A stretch of DNA of 64,000 nt. Origin: Parus major. Lineage: Eukaryota > Chordata > Aves > Passeriformes > Paridae. The stretch spans positions 149,359,836-149,423,835 of the forward strand of contig NC_031769.1 of NCBI RefSeq assembly GCF_001522545.3, in the 5' to 3' direction. Every line of letters starts with the position of its first letter. Position 1 is the first letter of the stretch. Under the pieces are notes generated by a model. That model was given only the letters and a program-made list of their open reading frames with translations. It was not told the DNA's origin and made no database searches. Shown here one piece after another: positions 40,501 to 52,500 of the stretch. The translations under genes and the position numbers were made by a program.

Positions 40501-43500
40501 GAGTTCACTGCATAATCTGAGCGCTTCTTGCAAAAAGTCCCAAAACCAAAAACACCCCTAAAATAAATCCCAAATAACCAAGAAAGCCAAACTCAGCCAA
40601 GCTCTGGAAGGGATTTTTTTTTTCCCCCCTGGAACAATCTGATCTGGAGTCACTTGAGCCTGGGCTGCAGCTCAAGAGGTTGCAACCTTAAACCAGGTCG
40701 GGGTTTAACTCAGAGCCTTGTCTAAAGAGCAGGTGCTGCTCGTGAGGGAAGATTAACAGGAGGGATTTGGGAATTTTTTTTCCCCATTTTTTTCTCTTTG
40801 GGTCTGGAGCACAAAGAAAAACGTGGAAAATATTGTCATGCTTTGGAGGGACAACTGGGCAGGGCATCAGCAGCCTCTGTCATAATATGATTATTTTTTA
40901 ATTAAAGCAGCAGAACACCTGATCAGCTCTGTTACTTTATTGTTATTGTTATTTAAAAGAAATTATCAATGCAGCCTTTTTCCTGCTGTTTTTATCACCC
41001 TGACATCAGGAGCGTGGATCCATATTTTTTCCCTTGCAGGGGATCATGAATGCTGCTGAAAAAGTTACTTTTAATCCTTTTATTTTGCCAAGTTTTCTGT
41101 CCTAGGAGTGAAGACTTAAATCACCTGTTCCCCGCTAGCACCTTGTCCTGACTGTGCCTTCCCCACCTCCTCAGGGCACTTCCACCCTCCTAAAATTCAA
41201 TTTTTAGCTGCAGTTTGTGCTGTCTAAAATCCCCAATCCCCCAGATTTTTTATTCCCACCCCTGGGTTTATTTTTTCCTTCCTCTTGCTGACTGTATGAA
41301 CCACCAGTGAGGCCACTTGGGAAATTTAAAACCTTAATCCTCCCCTCATTTGTTCAAAGGCTCTGTGATGTAACCATATTCTCAATAAAAGGTTTTAGAG
41401 GTTTTAGCTGCTCCTGTCTCCCACAGAAACCCAGCTTGGAGCCAGGGTGCTCCATGAGATTAATTCCATGATAGGGAATTTCCTATATAAATAGATTTTT
41501 TCAGAGAGTAAAAACCCACTTCTTGTCATTTCCCTCTTGTCTTATAACGGCTCATTAATTTCTTAAATGCTTCTGGCTGGGAAAAAGGAAGGAAATTCTG
41601 GATAACCCTGGAAAAAAAAAAAAAAAAGGAGAATTTCCAAGCTTGTTTTTGTGTGTGCAGTGATTCCCTGGCTTTTGTTTTCCTCTCTGTCCCACAGGAT
41701 AATGTGGATAAAGCAGGGTCACTTGGCCAGTTCTACTGTGCTGGCCTGACTCAAAAACTTGTGGATTCCAAAGAGGAATAAAAATTCCAGCTGACAGCTC
41801 TGGCTCTGTGAAAATGCTTTAAAGACCGGTGTGGTTCTGGAATGAAAACAGGTGCTCAGAGTTATCCTGTTGCAGGCTTTCCAGCTGCTGGATCATCTGT
41901 GCTCTTGGAAACTTCCTGTTTGGAGGGAAAACTCTAGTGTTAGGAAGTGCTGGTGCTGCTAAGAGGGCATGGAAATAAATCCCTGATGTTTTGGGTTTTT
42001 GTTGGAGCAGGAGACGTTGTTGGTGTTTGGTGGGAGAAATTTATGGGGTTGAGGTTGGAGCCGCAGACCACGGGGCCCAATGGATGGGGTTGGGATCATG
42101 GATTGTGGTCCAGTCCTGAGGTCCAACAGCAGAAGGATCTGGAGCTGCTGGAGAAGGTCCAGAGGAGGCCATGGAAATGTTCCAAAGGCTGGAGCCCCTC
42201 TGCTCTGGAGCCAGGCTGGGAGAGCTGGGAATGTCCAGCCTGGAGAAGAGAAGAATCCAGGGAGACCTCAGAGCCCCTTCCAGTGCCTGAAGGGGTTCCA
42301 GGAGAGCTGGAGAGGGACTTGGGACAAGAAATGGCTTTAAATAAGGAAGAGGGTATGGTTAGATGAGATATTGGGAAGGAATTCTTGGCTGGGAGGGTGG
42401 TGAGGCTCTGGAATGGAATTCCCAGAGAAGCTGTGGCTCCCCCTGGATTCCCTGGAATTGTCCAAGGCCAGACTGGAGCAACCTGGGACAGAGGAAGCTG
42501 TCCCTGCCCATGGCAAGGGATGGAATTCCATGATCTTTAAACTCTGCTCCAACCTAAAGCACTCTGTGACTCTGGGCTCTGGAAGTGCACAATTTATGGA
42601 ATTGGCGGATTCCTTGAATCCCAAAACGTGGATTTAGGATGAGGCCCTGCCCTTATCTCTCAGCAGGGCTTGTGACCCCTTTGCCCAGTGCCTAAAGGGG
42701 CTCCAGGAGAGCTGGAGAGGGACTTGGGACAAGGGATGGAGGGACAGGACACAGGGAGCAGCTTTAAACTGGAGTAGGGTGAGATTAGATGGGATACTGC
42801 AAAGGAATTCTTTTCTGTGAGGGCGCTCAAGCCTTGGACTGGAATTCCCAGAGAAGTTTTGGCTGCCCCCATCCCTGGAGGTGTCCAAGGCCGGGTTGGA
42901 TGCGGCTTGGAGTAACCTGGGATAGTAGAAGGTGTCCCAGCCCATGGCAGGGGGTGGAATTCTGTGGTTTTAAAGGTCTCTTGCAGCACAAACCATTCCA
43001 CAATTCCATCATCCCTTCAATATCCCTTTGCCTGACATGAAAGGGTCTCTGTGTGTTTGCTCACACCCATGGCAGCAATCCAGACTTGCTGGAGTCCTGC
43101 TTTCCTTCATTCCCTGTCCTTGGGACTGGGAAGGTGTCTCCCTGGAGGTGGGGTTGGCTGTGGAGCTGAGCTCAGCACCAGCTGATGACTCCTCTTCCCA
43201 CATGTCTCGAGTCTCCATGCAAATTAAACTTCCTCAGTTTCTCTCTGAGCATTCCCTGGCTTCCCTCCTTGGGAGAAATCCTGGTGGTGACTCCTTTGTG
43301 GCCAAAACTGGTCTTGGGCACGGCCCAGCTTGGTCCAGTCTTGGGCAGCTGAGCTGTGGAGCAGCTTCTGGGATCCAGCCAGGTTCTCCCAGTATCTCCA
43401 GGAGCTTTTCCTGCAAATCCTGCTGGGATAACTCCCAGTTACCAACCCATTCCTCATTTCTCTGGAGAGATCCATGCCTGGATTTTACCAGCACATTCCT

Positions 43501-46500
43501 GATCTGTGCCAGTTCTTCAGGAACTGGATCTGCATCTCCATTTCTCTCTTCCTTGAAACTTCAACAGCACTTCCGAGGATCCCATTTCCCCTTCCCACGT
43601 TTCACTTAATACCGTTCAGTTTTGCTTTTCCTCTGTTGCTTCCAGCCACAAAGAAGCAGAAAGAATCCCATTGTCATGGAATTACCCTTTGGATTTACAG
43701 CCTTCCACCTCTTCCTCCAGGTGATTCAGTTTCTCCCTGGTGCTGGAAAACAGGGAGGCTGCCGCCTTGTTTTTGTCACTGAGGTCACAAATCACTCTCA
43801 GGGTGTGGCTGTCACCCAGGAGTCACCCAAGGCTTCATCTCCTGGGGCTGGGAAGTTCAAAGTCCACCCTGAGCAAACATTCCCTAAGGACTCATAGCCC
43901 TGGATGGGCCCTCTGGAAGTGGGAGAGGTGGCTGGAAGTGAAAAAACCACCCTTGAGTCATTCCAAACATTCCCTGCAAAGATAAGGTTGGAGAATCCTT
44001 GATGTCCCTCAGAGGGGAGCTGTTGGTCTTGATTCCCTCTGGAAAGGATCTCAAGGAATCTTTTTTCCCTCATGAGGAGAGCCTGGATGAGGATTTTTGC
44101 TTCCATTGTCACTTGAATGTGAGGGTGGAACACAGAGGGATTTCCTCTGACTTTTTTGGGCCTAAAGAGCCTTTTTCCAATGAAATCATAGGATATGGGT
44201 AGGAATGGACTCATTGGGATCACGGAGTCCAATTCCTGACTCTAATCCTGCTTTGTCACAGGTGATAAACGTCAGGACTGGCCACACCTCACTCATTTTC
44301 ATGCATTTCTGATCCATCATTCCCTGTGTACAAACAAAAGCTGCTGTTCCATGGCTCCTCCACGACTTATGGAAGAGTTCTGTGCTTGTTATTCCTTTAA
44401 AACCTTTAAACCAGGAAGGAATGGTCTGATTATCTCCAGAGCCACTTCTTAAACCCCCAAATTCCCTTTTCCAGGTGTCCCCAGGTGCACCCCAAAGCCC
44501 AGATGAAAGAGCCCCTCTTTCTTCTGACCTTACAGGGGTGACCTCAGGAGCTTGAGCAAAGAAGAATTCAGTGAGGAAAATCCCTTTTGGAACCTAACAG
44601 TGGGATTTTGGTGGGATTTTTTTTTTCCCCTTTATGTAAGTTACGTTTAAATCCCTGGAAACTCATTCCAGGGTTTTTAGTTTTCACTTGGAGCTCTGAC
44701 AGGAAAAGCTTTGGGATCCTTTGAACTGTTGGAAGGTGGAATGCTCTTCACTTGACTCCTTATTTTCCTCATTTATATTTGGATTTAATGATTTCTATTT
44801 AAACATATAATATATATATATATTATCATCAATTATTATTTAATTATGTATTAATGTATTAATCATTATTATTAATATATAATATATATTATATATTTAT
44901 ATATATAAATAAATATATATAATATATTTTCTATTATATTTGGATTTATGCTTTCCTGGAGCCAAATAGCCTTCTTGCTCCAATATTTATGGAATTACAA
45001 CATATCTGTGATGCTCCAGGAACTCCTGCAGATGAGGCTTGGTTGTTCCTCATGGAATGATGTTTCTATTGATCCATGCAAGCCAGGGGTGATTTTTTGG
45101 GATCGAGGCAGAGCCTCTTGAGGGAAGATGTGCAGCAATCCCATATTCCTGCACTTTGCCAGCCTCATAAATATTGAGGAAAACAAAACGTGTGGAGACC
45201 ACAGGAAATCCTTGATCCTGAATTCCTGACTTAACCTCACAAGGCTTTGGGTTTATATCAGGCGTTCCTGTTTTCCAGCACCTTTTTGCTGCTGGCTGAG
45301 GAGCCTGGATAGGGATTGAGAACTTATCCCATTAAATCTGATGGAGAAGCCAGGGAAAAAAGCTCCACAAACGGCTTTAGCCCTTCCCAGCATGAGAAGT
45401 CAAATCAATTTGCTAAATCCTTTCATGGCTCCCGCAGGGAAGAGTTTTTAACCCTCTTGGAATATCTTGTGGACCCATCCCAGTGTCTTTTGCATTCCAC
45501 TCCTTTCCTTCCTTCGTTACGGGTGCTTTCCCTCCAGACAATTTTATTTTGGGTTTGGATAATCCTTCTACTTTTCCATCATCCCACCTGCACTTCCCAG
45601 GCCTTTTCCCTGCATCTCCAGGTGGTTTTCACTCCCTTTCCCCAAAAAAATTCCCTTAAAATCCTCTGGCTGCTTCCAAACAAACCTTTGCCAGGGGTGG
45701 AAAGGACTCCAGGCTGTTGGAATTTGCAGGAAGAGCTGGAGTCAGAGAAGAGAAACTTCCCACCTGTTGAGCTTTGCATGGATTTCTGTGGCTCTGGAGA
45801 CACGGAGGGGGAGCCTGGAATGGTCTCATTTGCATATATTTGCATACATTTGTCTCTGCATCTGTCAAGCTCTCAGACATCTCATCTCTGAGATGACAAT
45901 TTGAAATTGAACCTTGAAATTTTAATGAGCACCTTCTCTTTACTTCTTGGCTCCATTTCCTTATCCTTTCCCCTTTTTTTCTCTGATTCCGAGGTTTTAA
46001 TTTTTTTTTTCTAGGAAGACAACAGGATGGGTGGATTTTCCCCAGGACAAATCCAGAAGTGACAATTCTGGATCCAGCTTTCCTCTATTTGCTCCTGGGT
46101 GTTTCAGACCAAAGATTTGTGCAGCTTTTGGGGTGTTTTCCTCAAATCCCACTGCTTTTCCAAAATAATTGGGGTCTTATGCTTCCAGCTTGTTCCTATC
46201 ATCAAATTTACGGATGACTGTAAAGCATTAATCCCACAGATTTATGGACCAGCTGGAGTCACTCTGATTCCTCAGTCTCCAAGAGACCAATTAGGAGCTC
46301 CAATCTTTCCCTTACATGAAAATCCCAATGTTAATCCCAGACCCTTTTCCAAAGGAAGCAGCGCTCGGTGGGCTTCAGATGCGAGGAAATAATTTTAAGG
46401 AAGCTGAAGTCCATGGAAATGCAAAATTTTCCGCTTTTGAGAGGTGATCAAGCATTCCATGGAATTATGGAATGCTTTGTGTTGGAAGGGGCATTAAAAA

Positions 46501-49500
46501 TCCTCTCATTCCACGAGCAGGGACACCTCTTGCTATCCCAGGTTGCTCCAAACCCCATCCAGCCTGGCCTGGAATACTTCCAGGGGCATCCACAACTTCT
46601 CTGGGAAACCTGTGCCAGGGCATGTGTTGGAATGAGATGATTCTTAGGTTCCTTCCAACCCAAACCATTCCATGATTTTGAAATCTTCCCATGCTTTGCA
46701 GGCTCAGAACATTCCATGCTGTTAAACTTCCCAGCTTTGTGCCTTCCCAACCAGGGATTTTTTTTTTATCCAGGGTTCTTCCAGTGGCTCATTCCGTGCC
46801 TCTAATTCTTCCGTTGCACAGTGGGAATCTTCCCCACCTGGGCAGAGCTTTTATGGCCCTGGATTGGGGGACACTCCTCGTGGCAGCCCCATTCCCTGAG
46901 GCATCCCATAATAACCCTGTGAGCCAGAGGGAAATTTGGTGGCTGCTATTTCCTGAAGGCGGGAATTTGACGTGTTTTCCTTGTCGGCAGGAATTCCGAG
47001 CCAGAGCCGCGGAAAGGACGGAATCAATTTAGTGCCGTGTGCCCGTCATTCCTGCGGCTCCGTGAACTCCTGACTCCCTGTGCTCCATATCCCGGAGATG
47101 GCCTTGGGATCACATCTCTTCCCAAGCTTTGGGGTCATACTGACCTCATGTCCAGCCCCCCTGGATCTTGGCTCATGTCCAGAGCCTGGGAAGGGGTTGT
47201 GGAATTCCTGTTCGGGGCTGAGTTTGGGAAGAGCTCAGGGAATGAAATCCCTGTTGGCAGCACTTGGGATTGGGGAATAAAATGGTTATTCCAAGGGCAG
47301 AGGAAGATCTGAGGGATGAGAAACTCAGCGTGACCTGTTGCTCACATCCCAGAAATTCACAGTGTCCCGGGCTCATCCCAAAGTGTGGGCAGCAGGAAAA
47401 TGGGAATTCTGCCCCTCTGCCCCACTCAGGTGAGATCCCACCTGGAATTCTGCGTCCAGCTCTGGACTCCAAGTACAGAAGGATGTGGAGCTGCTCGAGT
47501 GGATCCAGAGGAGGCCATGGAAATGCTCCAAGGGCTGGAGCTCCTCTGCTCTGGAACCAGGCTGGGAGAGCTGGGAATGTCCAGCCTGGAGAAGGGAAGG
47601 ATCCAGGGAGACCTCAGAGCTCCTTCCAGTGCCTGAAGGGGCTCCAGGAGAGCTGGAGAGGGACTTGGGAGAAGGGATGGAGGGACAGGATACAGGGAAC
47701 GGCTTTAAATAGGGAATAGGGTACAGTTAGATGGGATATTGGGAAGGAATTCTTGTCTGGGACGGTGGGGAGGCTCTGGAATGGAATTCCCAGAGAAGCT
47801 GTGGCTCCCCCTGGATCCCTGGAATTGTCCAAGGCCAGACTGGAGCAACCTGGGACAGAGGAAGCTGTCCCTGCCCATTGCAAGGGATGGAATTCCATGA
47901 TCTTTAAACTGTCTTCCAACCTAAAGCACTCTGTGACTCTGGGCTCTGGAAGTGCACAATTTATGGAATTGGCGGATTCCTTGAATCCCAGAATTTGGGA
48001 TGAGACCCTGCCTTTATCTCTCAGCAGGGCTGTGACCCCTTTGCCCAGACCCAGCGGAGCAAACTCCAGCACCGCCGGGCCCGGATCAACCAACAGATCA
48101 ACAAGGAAATGAGGATGAGAGCGGGAGCAGAAAACCTCTTCCGGTGAGTCCTGATGCCCTGAGCATCCCCCTGGCTCTGGAATTTGGTTGGAGACAGGAA
48201 CAGAGTCTTGATATCCAAGATTCAGCTGGTGGTAGGTTGTTGGAAAGTAGGATGGGAGCAGATGGGGTAATGGGAATGAATTCCTGGTTGAGGTTGGGCT
48301 TGGAATGCAGAGCTCCAGCCTGAAAACCCAGGAAGTGGATCCAGTGGATGTGGAGCTGTTGGAGTGAGTCCAGATGTTCCAAGGGTTGGAGCCCCTCTGC
48401 TCTGGAACCAGGATGGGAGCTGGAAATATTCATCCTGGAGAAGGGAAGGGTCTGGGGAGACTTGGAGCCCCTTCCTGTCCCTAAAGGGGCTCCAGGAGAG
48501 CTGGAGAGGGACTTGGGACAGGGGATGGAGGGACAGGACACAGGGAATGGCTTCCCACTGCCAGAGGGCAGGGACAGATGGGATATTGGGAAGGAATTCT
48601 TCCCTGGGAGGGTGGTGAGGCCCTGGCACAGGTTGCCCAGAGGAGCTGTGGCTGCCCCTGGATCCCTGGAAATGTCCAAGTCCAGTCTGGATGAGGCTTG
48701 GAGCAACCTGGGCTAAGGAAAAGTCCCTGCCCAAGGCAGGGAATGGAACTGGAGGTTTCTGAGGATCCACCTCAAACTGTTCCATGAAATCCAGCTTGAG
48801 AATCATGAACAGCTTCAAAAATCCCTTCAGGATTGAATCCAACCATTCCCCCATCACTGCCAGGGCCACCACTTGTCATCAAGTGCCAGATCCACAGGGG
48901 TTTTATCCCAAGGACAACTTTTTTTAGCGTCTTTTGTGTTTATTTAATTTTTCCTTAATATTTTGGAGCACATTCCAGGCTAGGCAGGTCATTAATATAA
49001 AAAAATTCCATAAATCTGCCTTAAAGTCAATTTTTTGGGGAATATTTTACCTACTTTTTTTATTGTTTCTCTCCCAGATAAAATAAAATTATTCTTTGGA
49101 ATAATCCAAATGCTTTGGAACTAGAATGATTTAACAGTAGAGTGTTCCTGTTGCGCCCGGAAAAATGGGATAATGGTTGATCCATAAAAAAAATGGTGTT
49201 TTCCAGGGGGATGAGATCCCTCTGCTCCATCCACGCTGCTGTGTCTGATTTAATTAAGGGAAAAAAAAAAAAGCCAAGAAATCCCAACTTCTGCCTCTCC
49301 TATGTTATATTTAAAAAAAAAAAAAAAGAAAAAAAAAGAGGGAAATGTGCTGGCTCAGCAGAAACCAGCCTGGTCCTGGTTGGAATTGGAGCTGTGGGAA
49401 GGGGGAGTGAGGAAAAACAGGATGCAAAACACATCTTAATTATCAGGGAAACGCACTGAGGGGGCTCTTTTTTTAGCTGGCTCAGCACTCTGGGTGTCCT

Positions 49501-52500
49501 TTGGAGCAGCCACTCTTCCCTCCCTCCCTCCTTCCCTCCCTCCCACAAATCCAGCTGAGTAATAAAGTTGATTTCTTGGCATTCCAGTGCTCCAGGCTTA
49601 TGAAACTTGGGAAATCTGGGGGGGTAGAAAAAGGAATAATCAAGCTTGAAATTAAAGGATGAGGAGGAGGGGGGGGGATTATGTTGCAAGTCTAAAGGTT
49701 ATTGCTTCAAAATTAAAGATTTGTGGTGCATGGATAAAATTCCTTTGGATCTTTAGCCTGGTGCTGATGGGAAAAGGCTGTGGATTGTCCAGCCTGGGGC
49801 AGTTTGGAGCTGAATTTACTGGGATTTTTGCCTTTAAATTTAAAAACAAACTAACCCAATGCTTGGGAAAAAAATAATCCTGTTCAGCCTTTCCATGTCT
49901 TTTCCTGGAAAAGTTGGGAGGAATGGGGTGTTGGAAAAAGACAAATCCATGTGGTGTTTGCTCTGTGAATTTGTTTGCTGCGTAAATAAATGGGAAGATC
50001 AATTTTTTCTTTTCCTTCCTTGTCCAAACACTGGGATTGAGTAGAGGAATAGGGGAGACAAAAATGTCCAGGTTTTTGGAAAGAAAGAAAAATAAAGCAC
50101 AAAATAAATCACAAAATCCCAGAAATTCCCTGTGTCCTGGGGATAGTGTGGCAGCAGGAATTCTGCCCCTTTTCCCTGCTCAGGTGAAATCCCACCTGGA
50201 ATTCTGCATCCAGCTCTGGGCTCCAACTGCAGAAGGATGTGGAGCTGATCCAGAGGAGGCCACAAAGATGCTCCAAGGGCTCTGGAGCCAGGCTGGGAGA
50301 GCTGGGAATGTCCAGCCTGGAGAAGAGAAGAATCCAGGGAAACCTCAGAGCCCCTTCCAGTGCCTGAAGAGGCTCCAGGAGAGCTGGAGAGGGACCTGGG
50401 AAAAGGGAATGGAGGGACAGGACACAAGGAATGGCTTTAAACTGGAATAGGGTAAGGTTAGATGGGATATTGGGAAGGAATTCTTGTCTGGGAGGGTGAT
50501 GAGGCTCTGGAATGGAATTCCCAGAGAAGCTGTGGCTGCCCCATCCCTGGAATTGTCCAAGGCCAGGTTGGACAGGGCTTGGAGTGCCCTGGGATAATGG
50601 AAGGTGTCCCTGGCCATGGCAGAGTGGTGGAATTCCAAGATTTTGAAGGTCCTTTCCAACCCAACCCATTCCAGGATTATTTGCTGCATGTGGCACTTGC
50701 AAGTATCCCAGGAAAACCTTTCCTAGGTAACAGATTCCTGACAAAATCACGGAGCAGATCCTCCTGGAAACTGTGCTAAGACATCTGGAAAATAAGCAGG
50801 GGCCTGCTGAGAGCCAAAGAAATTGTTGGAGGCTGGGAACAAGGAAGGAAAACTCTCCTTAATCCATATGGGATGAAAATCAGACTGATAGTGTCCTGGA
50901 GGTGTTGGGATGTGTGGGGGATAAATAGGAATTAAATCCTGGTTTATAGGGATTAAATACTGGTTTATATGGAAACACAGGGTGATGCTGCCTGGGGAAT
51001 TGCAGGAATGCTGAAGGATTTTTCAGTGGAAGCAGCCATGAGGATCTTTGGATGTGCTGTGGTTTGGTTTGGTTTGTTTAGAATCAAAAAAATTCCTTGC
51101 TCTTGGAAAATGCTGGCGTAGGGGAGGCAGGAGGAGACTCTGAACCACCAGAATTTCAAAGGAAAACCCTGGAGCTCCTTCTGCTGCCCTGAACCAGGGC
51201 ATGGCAGGACTCAGAAGGATTCAACCCATAAAAAAAATCCATGTCAAAGTCAATACTCTGGAAAAGCTGGAGGGGAGCAGTTTCCTGGTGGAGCAGAGCT
51301 TTTCCATGTGCTGTTTTCCCTGGATCCCAGCGTGGTTCAGCAGCCAGAGCCCCTTTCAGCTCCGGGTTATCTCTCCCTGCTTTCCTTTGCAGGAGATAAG
51401 CAGGGAATAATCAGCCTGGGAGCTTGTCCTGCTGGGAACAGCTGGAATCAATCCCTGGTGTTTACAGCTCCTGCTGGGAGCAGGGAAGGGAGGGCAGGAG
51501 CTCACAAATCCTTTCTTTTTCCACGAGGATTTTTGCACCCCAAAATGAGGCTTTTCCTCCTCAAATCCCACTGTTTATTTGGGATGGGGGAGTGCCTGGA
51601 TTGGTCACAGCCAAGCTGAAGCTGCACTGGAGGTGAAGTGGGAATGGGCAAGGGAAAGGTGGCTCTGGATGAGGAATTCCTGGATGCAGCACTGCAGTTT
51701 TGCCTGGGCTCAGCCTCTCTCTGGATGTTCAGACTTCTCTAATCCTGAAAGGCTGGGAGAGCTGGGAATGTCCAGCCTGGAAAAGGGAAGGATCCAGGGA
51801 GACCTCAGAGCTCCTTCCAGTGCCTAAAGGGGCTCCAGGAGAGCTGGAGAGGGACTTGGGACAAGGGATGGAGGGACAGGACACAGGGAATGGTTTCCTG
51901 CTGCCAGAGGGCAGGGATAGATGGGATATTGGGAAGAAATTCGTCCCTGTGAGGGTGGTGATGATCTGGAACAGGATTCCCAGAAAAGCTGTGGCTGTCC
52001 CATTCCTGGAAGTGTCCAGGTCCAGTTTGGATGAGGCTTGGAGCAATCCTGTGGGAAGGGTGGGCTCGATGCACATGGATTGAGTCTGGAGTGGAAAAAA
52101 TAAATTCATGGATAAAAAGCGGGAAATTTGATCCATTGGTTTCTTCCAGGGCCACCAGCAACCACAAGGTGAAGGAAACGGTGGCTCTGGAGCTGAGCTA
52201 CGTAAACTCCAACCTTCAGCTCCTGAAGGAAGAGCTGGAGGAGCTCAACAGCAGCATGGACGTGTATCAGAACGACAGGTGGGTGTGGGGAGAGCAGCCT
52301 GTTCCCTTGGGATTTCATTTTTCCCACTCTTGTGGAATTTTTCTGGGAGCAAGGCTGGCCTCGCCTTGTCTGCCCTGCTCTGTCCCGTGGCTGGGGTGAC
52401 CCTCAGAGGTTCCCTTCCAACCCAAACCTTTCCGTGGTCAGGGACCAGGAGGTGGTGGCTGGAGGATAGGGGAGAATTTTGGGCATGGGCCAGAATTCCT

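Larger units (their letters stand above)
36865..42248. repeat. Duplicated block, copy B (5,384 bp)
   Basis: Near-identical to 31480-36863. Two substitutions were noticed: 32710 G versus 38095 T, and 32714 G versus 38099 A. After 42248 the CR1 continues normally into its 3' part, so this copy is joined correctly to RHPN1 intron 1. Confidence 0.95.
39892..48048 (+). other. RHPN1 intron 1
   Basis: An 8.2-kb intron (13.5 kb if copy A of the block were real) containing CR1 elements, a partial duplication of the exon-2 upstream flank (42250-42686) and an AT microsatellite at 44.8 kb. No further gene was recognised; open frames such as the one at 43028-43609 lack splice or homology support. Confidence 0.6.

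Noticed and set aside
43028..43609. 193-codon plus frame in RHPN1 intron 1
   Set aside because: No splice sites consistent with a gene, no recognisable motif, ordinary composition. Probably chance.
49300..49340. A-rich run as a processed pseudogene tail
   Set aside because: No upstream exon-like sequence; it reads as low-complexity intron DNA.
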